From Mansonella perstans (Eukaryota > Nematoda > Chromadorea > Rhabditida > Onchocercidae): a stretch of 64,000 bases of DNA. Shown here piece after piece: positions 12,701 to 24,400 of the stretch (position 1 is the stretch's first letter; the number at the start of each line of letters is the position of its first letter). The stretch lies in contig JBAMDO010000573.1 in NCBI GenBank assembly GCA_037074765.1, positions 186,001 to 250,000 of the forward strand, given 5' to 3'. The position numbers and the translations under genes are program-made. The notes below the pieces were generated by a model. It had not been told where the DNA came from. It saw only the letters and a program-made list of their open reading frames with translations, and did not search any database.

Positions 12701-15700
12701 ATTCTCTGGAATGTTTAGCGCATTGAAAGTAATGCAGCGAGGATTTCCATCAAGGTTAACTCTTGATGTCTATATCCTTATTCATCAAATAAAACTTAGA
12801 CAATAGAGCATACCATAAGACAAACAATATCAGATTTCAAAATGCCACTACGATTCTTATGTACATGATTAACTATGATTTATAAACACAATAGATTTGA
12901 TCCGTATGTCAACATAGTAAAATGTTTATTTCACTCACAATCTGTTGAAATCAGATGTTAAAATCATCGTTACCAACTTCCTTTAATAATTACAAAAAAG
13001 TAAAATGTATATGTACTACAGAATATCTTACATCTCATTGTACAATATATATCAAAAACATTTACCAAGCAGACTTGCAACGCTCGACGCTCAATTACTT
13101 TTCAAGGTAAGATCAGTTACAAAGTGCAAATTCGCAAATTCGTCGCTTTCTCACTTTGTTTCTGAAATGATTTTGAAAGAGATTTCATTCTTGAACTAAT
13201 TTCAGTGCCTATTTCGAGTGGTTGGCTTGGAAGAGAAGGATTACAAATTTGGTCTCACGAAAGCATTCTTTCGACACGGGAAATTTGCTGAGTTCGACAA
13301 GGTTTAATTAAAAAATAAAATGAACTGCAGAGTTAATTTTAAAAGAAAATTTCGAACCTTTTATACTTTGAAGATTAAAATTCTTCATACAGAATTGGAA
13401 TTTTCGGCATCTGTTCGCTATTTTAGATTCTGCATCTGAGTAAAGAGAATATTGGGTATTTGATTGAACGCATGTCATCCTGGTTGTACCGCTTTCGATT
13501 CCGAAGAGCACAATTTGCAGTTATATGCTTGATCAGACGTAATACTAGAAAAACTTTCAATGATTATTAAAAACCCTTTCAATTTCAGTTAGAAAAACTT
13601 TCAATGATTATCAAAAACCCTTTCAATTTCAATTAGAAAAACTTTCAATGATTATCAAAAACCCTTTCAATTTCAATTAGAAAAACTTTCAATGATTATC
13701 AAAAACCCTTTCAATTTCAATTAGAAAAACTTTCAATGATTATCAAAAACCCTTTCAATTTCAATTAGAAAAACTTTCAATGATTATCAAAAACCCTTTC
13801 AATTTCAATTAGAAAAACTTTCAATGATTATCAAAAACCCTTTCAATTTCAATTAGAAAAACTTCCAATGATTATCAAAAACCCTTTCAATTTCAATTAG
13901 AAAAATTTTCAATGATTATCAAAAACCCTTTCAATTTCAATTAGTAAAACTTTCAATTAGCACATATACTCTTGTCAGTTTCAAGAAAAAGTCATTTTAG
14001 TGGAAAGACTACTGACACACAGGAAAAAGTGTCGCATCATAATTCAGAGTGCTGTTCGTACTTATCTAGTGCGCAGGTTATATCGACCAAGGTATTACTA
14101 GTTCACTCATCCAAACAATGATTAGAAAACCTTGAAATTTTCAATCTCTACTGTAACAATATTTTGTGAATCATGCGTCCTGCAACACCTTTCTATTTGA
14201 ATTGCATTTTAAAAAAGCATCTTTTTCTCATTCACAATTTTTAATTTTAATATTCTTTTAGACAGAACTTTTACAAATTGTAGCTTTACTTTAGATGTCA
14301 TCTATGTATTTCAGGATAAATGCTTTATTAACCTTATCAAAGCTATCAAAAGATATAAATGGTATGAATTCCATAGTTAATAAACTGAACGAAACTGACT
14401 TACACAAATGGAAAGCTGTTATTGATGCTTTGAAGGAGGATATTGAAAGACTCAAAGATGAAATAAAGGCAAAACTATTTAAACTGATATTGAATCTGAT
14501 TTAAACAAACTTTACTCATCATTATATGAACCTCTAATGCTGATTTGTTTGGTGAAACTGAATGCCATCTATCGTTCCAGAAAAATTTCAGCAGTATATT
14601 TATAATATTCTGCTGAAATTTTTTTTATTTGAAAAGTACTGATAGCAATAACATGATCAGTTGCAAATGTAACTTTGCTCCAAAGACTTAAAAGTTGAAA
14701 TGGAATTTCAGCATATCTCACGTTCAGCCGATGGCGAAATATTACATCGATATGATGTGTTGGTGAAAAATGCAAAGGAAAAATTACAATGTTTGAGGTA
14801 AAAGATCTTCAGTATTAATGTTTCTATAAGAAGACTTCCAACCCTGTCCAGTTCGGTCTCATTTATTCAAATTTTGATTTATCACCGTGATTGAACTTTT
14901 CGATATCTTTTTTCATCATTTATAGACATCAAACTGCTAATATTCAGCTGTTGCGAATGCAACAGATGTTCCTGCTAGAATATCAAAAGTTTGAAGAGAA
15001 ATAGTAAAGTTGAGTCAAAAATAAGTTAAAGTGGATATTTTGTGATGCGAAAATCTAGAGCTTAAATCATTTGTATCTTTAGTTAAATTTTTGTCGTAAC
15101 AACTTGAATCCTAAAATGCACATACTGATGCATCCATATTAATGAATTCTGACTTTACAGTCAGCAAACAAGTGAACAAGTTCAACAGGTAGAACAATGT
15201 CTAGATGACTTATCGGTACGTACAAAAACTACGGAACGGAAAGAACGCCAGCTACTGTAAACTTAAAATTATTAATTTATCCATAGCAATATCTTAGCAG
15301 GATTTTCTTGATTGAAATCAAGCGAGTTTTTCTTTTAACTTAAAAACTATTCCCAATAAATGAGCAGCTAATATTCAGAGAAAAGAGTAATGAGATTCAA
15401 GCATGTGATTTATCCAAGTGGCATTATATTGATATCAGAAATGGTATCAATTCTAACGGTATGTTTTTATTATTGCATTTCATTTGCAAAAAAAGAAAAA
15501 ACTGAAGAAAACTTAGAAATAAGTAAAAAATAAAAGGAAAACAAAATGAACTTATTGAAATAACAACCAAATGCTACTTAGTCACGATTTGCGCTTTTTC
15601 CCAAAAGCAACATTCACTGGTATGGCAATATTCGGGGCTTGTTCGTAGATCATAGCCTGATCTGTAATTACTGCGATGGCAACATTAGGGAGGAATTACA

Positions 15701-16963
15701 TTATTCGAATATCTGGAAGCAAGAAGAGAATGAATCAATCACTTTTTCGAACAAATAGAAAAAGAATTCCTATGCTGCTTGTAATCTGTTAAGATTCAAA
15801 ACTATCATCAGCATGCAAAAACGAATATTATCGCCGTCTGAGAGCTTACAGCGAATGGAAAGAACGGAATTTGACTTCCAAAGGATTGGTCCATAAGTCA
15901 GAAGAAAATGCAAATAGAAGCAAAGGTTTGAAACAATTAATGCTTTCAACGAGACAAAGCACTTTCAGTGTTCGACACCGTTTATTGCTATTCACTTTGT
16001 GTTAATTTTCATAGTAATGCAATTATTTCAGAACGAAAATTTCAAATCACAATAAGTCAAGAAAAATAATATAAAATTACAATTTGCTAGTTTAAACTAA
16101 ATCAATTTAAACTAGCTCTCGTCAAAACTGCGTTTACGATTTAGAAGAAAAAAATCGTAAGATCACGTCAGACCGATATTTTCGAGTTGCTGTTTCCTGT
16201 CTCACAAATCGAGAAAAGAATTTATTCAGTAAGGATTTCATCTGGCCATAATACCGCACATCAAGAATGAACTGGCTTTTTGAGAGCAGATATCGATTCA
16301 ATCAATCTTTTTGTTGTCTTAAATTTTCAAAATTTCTTAAGGGACGAATTTTGAGTGCAATTTCAGCAAAATTACTGCTATATTTCATTCATTAATCATT
16401 CCTCAAAAAATGAAACGAAAAATTTTAATTGCAAGAATTGAATTGATCATTTCAATCCGTCATTCGCACAGTGTCATCACAAAAAAATTGAATCGTTTCA
16501 GGAATTGTAGAAAAAAGTCATTTCACAGTTTGGTATGGTCATTTTAAAAATGGAATCATTTATCGCCAAATAGAAATTTCTCCCAGCAAGTCTCCGATTT
16601 TAATTGTAGCTGGTATTGCTTTCTGCGTTACTTTAAATTAATTTTCACCTTCGAAGTTCAAACTTATTTTTTTGATATACTAAATAATCGCTCTGTTGTA
16701 TTTCTACAATTGAAATAATTTACCTGAAATGATCTACGGTAGTTTTTTTCCAAATATCCAGATATCCAGTATTAGTTGAAAATAAAATTCTTGATTTCCA
16801 AATAATTATTTTAGGACAAAATGATAGAAACATGTGCAAATTGCCTTTGAAAGAGGTGATTTTAAACAAAAATAAGTGTGTCGAAATCAGTGCTATGCGT
16901 TTTGATCGAATATGGACCGGAAATGGTGGAAAAGCACATATGTACTCATTTGAAATTGTATGA
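6753..16963 (+). CDS. MYO6: Unconventional myosin VI (minus-end-directed myosin heavy chain)
   Basis: Actin motor of class VI; in C. elegans the class includes spe-15/hum-3, used in sperm formation. Twenty-nine exons join in frame to about 1,155 aa, the usual class length: 6753-6863, 6959-7025, 7205-7278, 7581-7710, 7829-7993, 8412-8509, 8706-8870, 8980-9063, 9218-9380, 9778-9922, 10608-10765, 11021-11185, 11379-11506, 11917-12074, 12215-12362, 12585-12754, 13022-13106, 13206-13301, 13427-13538, 13986-14091, 14315-14468, 14712-14797, 14926-15003, 15161-15215, 15368-15458, 15794-15925, 16145-16228, 16502-16612, 16815-16963. Motor (1-770): P-loop GESGAGKT, switch [11 protein letters not shown], switch II DTAGFE (usually DIAGFE), and Thr at the TEDS position before VPL..., 16 residues ahead of DALAK. 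Residues 770-807 are the class-specific reverse-gear insert, then one IQ motif ([14 protein letters not shown]), a charged helical tail and the cargo domain with RRL and WYGHF. The exact ends of the exons at 12585 and 13986 are uncertain. Confidence 0.93.
9931..10020 (+). repeat. Degenerate CCTTAATG tandem array
   Basis: About ninety bases made of perfect and mutated copies of CCTTAATG and related ATGCCTTA words, in the myosin VI intron between the exons ending 9922 and starting 10608. It begins only about eight bases after the 5' splice site. Confidence 0.8.
10273..10344 (+). repeat. GTAATATATATG short repeats
   Basis: Four near-identical GTAATATATA words lie within about 70 bases at roughly 10273, 10295, 10323 and 10334, in the same myosin VI intron as the CCTTAATG array. 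This is simple AT-rich repeat DNA with no coding value. Confidence 0.6.
11716..11790 (+). other. tRNA-Leu(CAA)-like fragment or tRNA-derived element
   Basis: Inside the myosin VI intron 11507-11916. CCCAGTGGTTAGGC resembles a tRNA D-arm/A box. CTCAAGA could be an anticodon loop reading CAA. ATGC-TCGGATC-GCAT forms a four-pair stem with a seven-base loop where the T-arm would be. GTAAC and GTTAC flank the segment at about the right spacing for an acceptor stem. The T-loop lacks the invariant TTC, and the stems are short, so a functional tRNA is unlikely. A decayed tRNA or tRNA-derived SINE head is the better reading. Confidence 0.3.
13547..13963 (+). repeat. 44-bp minisatellite, about 9.5 copies, in a myosin VI intron
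   Basis: The unit starts AGAAAAACTTTCAATGATTA and ends TTTCAATTTCAATT. Copies start at 13547, 13591, 13635, 13679, 13723, 13767, 13811, 13855 and 13899, with a partial copy near 13943. Copies are nearly identical (a few single changes in the first, eighth and ninth), so the expansion is recent or homogenised. The array starts eight bases past the 5' splice site at 13538/13539 and fills most of the intron. The first copy reads TTTCAGTTAG where the others read TTTCAATTAG. Confidence 0.95.
14581..14623 (+). other. 14-bp perfect inverted repeat (hairpin) in a myosin VI intron
   Basis: AAAAATTTCAGCAG (14581-14594) pairs perfectly with CTGCTGAAATTTTT (14610-14623) across a 15-base AT-rich loop. 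It lies in the intron 14469-14711, whose donor appears to be GC rather than GT. It is too short for an ordinary pre-microRNA. Confidence 0.7.
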
Positions 16964-18455
16964 TTGCACAAAATCCAATGAAAATTCGTTGGATTTTGCG
17001 CAAATAAGATCAAATGAAAGTATTTGCTCAATTATTTGCATAATATGAATTAAGAGATATGAACATTAATTCTTTCCATATTCGTTCTTTCCATATTGGT
17101 GATTGAAGGCGGATTTTCAAATTTAAAATTCACTAATTAGCCAACATTCTAGCTTTTTTTTCGGCATTTTTCACTGAAAATCAAGCGTTTGATCTATGCC
17201 TTATTGTTTGTAGACATCGATTCGATTGTCCTTCATGCTTTTCCCACATAAATTTCTTAGGGCATCTATGATCACCTTTTGCAATTTTCTGCATTGTCAA
17301 AAAGCATGTAAAAAGCTAACCGCCGATTTAACAAGCTATCCGTAGAGTTAAAAATTAAGGCAAGAGGCAGATGAATGAGTATTTTATCCATTAATGCACA
17401 TGGATAATGCAAGAATTAAAATGTTTATGCTGTAGAATACCTTTTTGTTCTCTTCTGGATTTGTTCTACCTTATGCACACAATCAAGGGAAGTTGCATAA
17501 ATGTACTTTCTTCCTTCATCTTTGTAGTGCCTTTCATTATTTCCGATAATAGATTGGTAAATTTCATGTAATCAAGTTCCTTCTTTTGCTGTTAAGCTGT
17601 GCGGAATTCATGGTTTTCAACATTTCAAAAATTCTTAAGGATGTAGGAATCGTATTGCATCTCTATTTATTAAAAGAGCGAACGTTAGGCTTATTATAAT
17701 CACTTGCTTTGTTTTTATCTGATATCTAATGCTGGTAAGTATCCTAGTAACTTTTAGTGCTCACAAAAAGTTTTTAAGAGTAATGAAACATTGATTTTTT
17801 CGTAAGCATTTTTGGTAAGTTCATCTTTACAAAATCTTAAATGGTAAGTTAATATGGTAAAAACTTCGGAAGATTTGGAATGCATAAAAATGATAAGAGT
17901 TTTAATTCAAAGACAGGAATTGAACTGCCGTCTTATCTAATTTAATCAAATCAGATCGGATCCATAATAATACCGCTCTTCTGTCTTACGCTATTGATGA
18001 ATGAACATCAACATAATTTGCAAAAACTAATTAAGACTTTCCCTAAGGCTGAATTATTTGCTTCTAAGGTGTGAGTTATTTAGTCAGTTACTTTTATCCA
18101 GAAATGTTAAAGTTCAAGATTAATCCAGAAATGTTGAAATTTAAGACTTCTGCTTTAATATTTATCAACTGAAATCATAATTGGTATAATTTCAATTCAA
18201 ATAACAATGCGATGATGTGATAAAGGTGATTAATAACTCACAATTGAGAAGCGAATAGTATAAATATAGTATAAACCGTTAAATTTCATTTCAAATTTCA
18301 ATGGAATGCACAGGAGGCTTTTAATCAGATTGGGATAATGAATAGCGAAGCGTGTAACAAATGTATTCGAGCTGGCAATCACAGTTCAATGTGTATTGAA
18401 AATCTATTGAAAATCGAAGGCGTTATTGAAAATCTTACTGATTTACAGGAATAAG
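16964..18455. other. Intergenic spacer
   Basis: AT-rich sequence between the myosin VI stop and the next start. I see no exons with plausible splice sites and no RNA gene. Near its right end, TTTACAG (ending 18448) sits eight bases before the next ATG and may be a trans-splice acceptor. Confidence 0.55.
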
Positions 18456-21400
18456 ATGTCAAAGAAATCCAAACCAGACGGTGACAAGGATATCCTCAAA
18501 CTAGGTATATTTTTCAACCGCATTATACTTAAGCAATCAACAAAAGGTGAATTTAAGCATAAATTTAATGCTATTGAAATTTCACAAATCATTTATACCG
18601 GATTGCTCATTTCGTTTCCTGTGAATTCATTTTTGTTGAAGAAAGATTTAGGTATGAAAAACCATTCTAAAGTAATTCTAGGCATAAATTTAGAAGACTT
18701 AGAAATTCATCCAAAAATCCGGAGCAAAGTTTGATTTTCTCGTGACCAAGAATAACAGTTACTGTCGAATACAAGCATTTTCTTTTTTTACATGCTATTT
18801 TTTCGATTAAAAACATTTAAACAGCAGTAACATGCATGCGTCTAGAAAACTTCCGCAATTTTAAAAATTTAGTTATTTACCGATTAATGTTTTCCTAAAC
18901 TAATTTAGTGATAATTTGTTTATGATAAAAGTGCACTTATTTTCAGACGAAGAGGATCTGAAGTCAGGAACCGAGGAGGATATCACTTGCAGAAGGAAAA
19001 TACCAAAAAATGTTGGGCAAGCTGTGACAACCGAAATAAATGAGTCCCAAAATGAAGATCTACTGGAAACTACTGAAATGAAGGAAGTAGAGAGTGACAT
19101 GGGTCAGTCATGTGTAAGTAAGTGTCCTGCTCAATCACAGAAAAATTGCTGAACAAGAGGTTAATACGGGAGAAATAAGTGCGATTGACATCAGTAAGCC
19201 AATGATAGATGAAAAATTTGTTGAGAAAGAATCTTTGAAAAATACTGGATAAACCCATATTAGATAGTGGCGTGTCAATGAAGTATCAGAGATCGAAAAT
19301 TGGATTCAAAACGAAAAATTACTGATAAATGCTCATCAGAAAATAATTTCTTCAGACTATTCCGAATCTTTTGGTAAAAAAAAAATACAGCTAAAGCTAC
19401 TTCTAGTTTAGATTCAAGAGCAAATTTTAGCGGGACTTTTCGTGACAATTTAGATTATAGAAATGGTAGATTTAATTTTGAGATTGAGCTCTCATGAAAA
19501 ATTTTGCAAAAGAAACTTTCAGTGGGAAACTAATAATGGAAGGAAATTTTATAAAGTAAAAATATTGAACAATCAGTTCATGTTAAAATGATAAGCAATG
19601 TTGTAATCTATTTTTGGTTGAATTCGTAATCATTGTTTTCATTATCAGTATTTTTTTTCCAGACTTACATCATGTATTACTAGACAAAATATTCAGGAAG
19701 CACTACTCATTTATTTTCCGCTAAAATTGTTATTAAAACTAGTGCAAAGTTTTCAATCAATCTTGCCTTTTAATTCTCATCACAGCGCAGTATATTCTGT
19801 GCAAATCTACTCATTAGTCATCGCATGCTGTTACAACGCAGAGGGCAAAGTGAGGTCAATCGATCTCACAATCACACGAGGTCACTGTCCCTCTGATCCT
19901 TATTGGATATTTTATGCTGCTCCAGTTGCAACTTTTGTTTTCCATTTCTTCTCTTCCATTGCTTTATTTAGCTGTTTATCCGAATCGAATTTTTTTTCTT
20001 TTTTTTTTTTCTAAAGCAGAGTTACTTTCTCATTAAATAGATTAAATTGACATAAACCATTTTAAGAGGCATAATTTCAGTTGAAAAACCGACAAGCACT
20101 ACAGTTGTAGTAGAAGTGTCAGTCATATTAATCAGTGGTGAGCTTCAAGTTCAAATCAGACAAAAACAAACTGCCCAACGATTTCTGAAAATGGATTCAG
20201 GTAAAAGCAAAATTAAAAGCAATAAAACTGAGACCGATTTCATAGTTTTGGATAAAGAAGATCAAGAAGAACAGAAGAGTGAGAGTATTGAAGGAAATAA
20301 AGAAAATAAAAAGATAGTAGAAATAAATTTGGTGCAATCGAAGGAAACAGAAATGAACACGGAGCCGGAAATTAAAGAAGAAAATGAAAAGTTATTGGAA
20401 AGTACACATGTATGTTTAGGTGATATAGTTAAAGGTACCCAAGAGATGGATAAAACAAAAAGCATATCTTCGCCACATATTAATAATTTGGAATTACTTA
20501 TTGTTGTTACGGAACTAATGGATTTCAAATACAGGTGAGTTATCCCTCATATAGTTATGCTTAAAGTTGGTGGAAATCAAAATGAAAATGTTTTATTTAC
20601 AACGCAAGCTGTTATCAGTTTTGAATTTTCAATTTTAAATGACTTATGTGGAACATTTTTCATTAGGCGTATATCAAATTTTTTTTTAAAGCATTATTCA
20701 ACGGTCTACCTGCTGATTTATGCTCGAAGCACCATGATAGCTTAGATAGCAATTATGTGGATCATTGAATATAATATTTAGTAATTGTTACCATATAACA
20801 TATTCAGTATTTATCCTAAAGAAGTTGATTTCTTTAAAATATTAACCGAATGATTAATTTATATTTTCAATTTTTCAGGAAACAACATAATATCGTATTT
20901 GATAACGTTAAAGATATGAAGCAGTTTATTGGCATGAAATTTCTTAACGATCGTTATTATTTTTTGCTCAAGAATGTTTTTGATATCGGATTGGATATTC
21001 ATAATTCGGCGGAAGCAGAGATTAGATTTGTAAAAGCAAGTTTTTTCTTGCACTGTATCTCTACGTAATTTGAAATTATCATCTTTTTATCAATTTATGA
21101 ATTCTGGCTTGACATAAAGCAAACTGTCATTTTGGACAATATTATTTATCATTGAATAATTCTTGCTTGTAATTTTTAACTGTGCGAAGTTCTTGTTAGA
21201 ACTTATATAGATCATCTACATTACTCAATAATTTGTACGAGACAATACTTGCCATAATCCCAGTTTGTTGAAATTTTAAGGCATTGTACGAGAATATCGT
21301 CCGTACCGTTCTTTTATATAGTCGCATCAATAGCTTCTTACTACTTCGATGCATAATTGATAATCCGTTTTTTGATACAACCATATATAGGGTTGGTCGT

Positions 21401-24400
21401 TACATTTTTATTCATTTTCGTTTTATACTTTTTAGTTTTCCATCTTCAATTTTTGACGGAACTCTCAATTTCAGGAGGATGATATTGTACGTGAAATCAA
21501 TTTCTTAAAATCACTTTATAACGAAGCAGAAAAATCATTATATTTGCAAAAGCGAAGAGGTCGGAGAGAATTTATCTCTTGTAGTTTCCTTTTCGACATC
21601 GTTCAATTGATCAAAAGAAACGAAATACATAATCTTCTTGAGGTCATCGTTGAATAACTTTTCAATGCTCTGCATAACAATCATGTTCATTCCTCTTTTG
21701 GTCATTTCTTCATTATTATCTGTACAATCCTAGGAAAAATTCTTTCTCTTCTTGGTCTATACTTATTTAATTCTTAATCCTTCAGCATTTATGATTAATC
21801 GGTACCTTCAGTTATGCTATGAAATGATGTGAAAAAATCATTTCTCTTTTGCACTCTTTCAGAAAGGAATTGTTAAAACAATCGAGCCACGTGATTTTTC
21901 CGATCCAAATTTATTTCTGGTTACGGCTAAGGATGTTGAGAAATTGTATGAAATGGTTTGTTATTTAATTAGTATTACTGCTATGATTGGGCTGATTAAA
22001 ATATTTTCAGATCTTAATATATGGAATTATTCTTAATGTGCTGAAGTATGTATTAATTTTGTTGAAATCTTCCAAAGACATTTTAAGTTCCAGAAATTTC
22101 ACGCTTTGTCTTGCAGGACATGGCAATCGTTATTCATTTCGATTTGCTGACCGATTATCGCTTTTTCACATCATCTTTACTAACAGCTCAACGGTAGGTA
22201 TATGTGTCAGAATTGTGAATAAGATAATAATTAAAGTTTAGCAGGCAAGTATAGAAATGAAATCGTCAAGAAATATACGCAACAGAACATTTTCAGGACA
22301 TTGGAAACAAAACCGTTGGTTATTAAATATGGTAATATTCAAATACAGTTATCTTTTTTCAAGGTACTTTTAAAATAAATATTTTTGGGAAGAGCATTTA
22401 ATCTCGAAATTTTACTTTCATGCAGGTGTTAAGCTCATTGCAATTGCAGTTACTTATTCAACATATCAAAGCACTTAGTATAGAAGATCTCGACAAGTTT
22501 GTTGATTTGAAGCTATGTTCTGAAGAAGATCAGAAGAATCATTGCTGCTATAATGTGCTTCAGGCTCAAAAAATGATCAGGGATGAATTTTGTGTATGCG
22601 ACGATTCTGATAAGGTTGTACACTCTTATGTATCCCTTTGTGGCATAGTTTAAGATGCTTAATCTTCAAGATCATTCCTTGAACTTTCAACGCCCTTAAT
22701 AATTTTTTCTCCTACTATGCTATCAGTGATTAAAGTATTTAAATTTTGTTAATGATTTTTCTCTGCCGATGTTAGTATATTGCAACTGTTCATATCAAAA
22801 TGATAGTAGAATTAAGTAGAATGAAAGTTTAAACAGAAATTTGTTATTTTCAGCTTGCACGAAAGCTCTGCTGTCAATTGATTTTTTATTGTGAGAGTGA
22901 TTGGTTCTGGAGCGAAATCATTGGAATCATAAATGAGAATAGTGAACCGTCAACTTTGTTAGTAAAGGTAGGAGTTATGATAATGAATACTTAATGGTCA
23001 TTCTAAAAGAATTATATCAGAAGCTAAGCTTCAATTTCCATTTACTGTGTCTATGGTGACGATGAACATTCCCATAGAATGAATTTTTTCTGAAACTGGT
23101 GAAATCAAAAGTCATAGCTTCTGAAGTGCGGAAAATTAACGCTCGTATGACCATAATTTTTCATTAAACAAAAGTTTAGAATTGAAATATTTCAGCAATT
23201 GCGCACATATCAAATTATTAAATCAGTCTCTAATTCTTTTTCTCTTGGTTGTGACGAACGACTTGATATTATTTTTAGCTTAAGTCTTTCGAATGCTTTC
23301 AGGCTTTCCGCTTGCTTCCAACATTAACCGAGTATTTAGTAGGACGGAAGAGACCGAGAAATAAGACTTCATTAAATTTCTATTCTTTTATAAGCGAATT
23401 CCTGATGGTTATTCCACACGAAGAGTTTATAAATCGCCAATATGGTGCTTTCATTGCCCGTAAGATTTCATTATGTTTTCAACAGTTTTTGTTACTCAGT
23501 GGCCTAAGACCATACGAATAATAGTAATGTCATAAATGTGATAGATAAAAAAGTCATTAACGTACAGAACTTTTTGAGTTTGCAAATCCAGGATATTTCC
23601 TAAAGTTACTTTTTTGTCTTTGTCTGGACAATTGTTTGAAACAAAAAAGTTTTGGAAACCAAACATCATTGATTGCATAATACAAGATTGACATTTTCTC
23701 CTTTTAGGCATATTTTACAGTGAAAAAATGTTATTTTTCCCATAATCAGCAACATTTAAAATAAGCGAAAATGATGATGGCCAACATTAACTTCCGTTGA
23801 TATTTGCGAATTACACAGTTAATGTCATTTTTAATTATTATCACGTGATGAATGCAGCATATTTTGCAGATCTTTGCAAGGATTGGGAACCTCGTAATAG
23901 TTTCCTGAATCCAGCAATTGTTATCAATAGAATACTAATCCCGAACTTAAAGATACCAATACGTAAGGTAAATTAGAAATATCGTGCAAATTATATAACA
24001 ATAGCGTTTTTTTCTGATCAGTACCAAGACATTTAAGATCTGCGCTGCCATTACAATCCTAAAGCTACTGAATATTCGTAAAGTGATCATACGTTGGTCA
24101 TTCGATTACACCGCTGAGTACAAATATTACAATAACGACGATATCACAATGACTGGCAGAAGGAGTAGTCAGTTTACTTTTTACTGAGTTCAGAACTTGA
24201 TTGCATTTGTTTTCTTATTATTACTTAGATATTTAAGATTACAAGAAATCTCTGTACGTATCTTAGAAATCCCTTTTCGCTCTGAAATTTTATCTGCAGA
24301 AGTGGAAGCGATACAATTAATTGGGGCATTCTACTCTCAGTATATCTTTCCACATCGCAATACCGCCCGTGGTTCGCGTTACTTCCACATAGGTTCGACT

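Noticed and set aside
13547..13963. CRISPR-like array
   Set aside because: The 44-bp units are directly contiguous with no unique spacers, and the context is a eukaryotic intron. It is a minisatellite.
16720..17031. 103-codon minus-strand open frame
   Set aside because: It overlaps the last myosin VI exon in antisense and has no family resemblance.
21560..21570. Splice donor AGGTCGG in the unnamed gene
   Set aside because: It leaves phase 1 and gives a stop in the next exon. Reading on to the phase-0 donor at 21643 keeps the frame with sensible residues.
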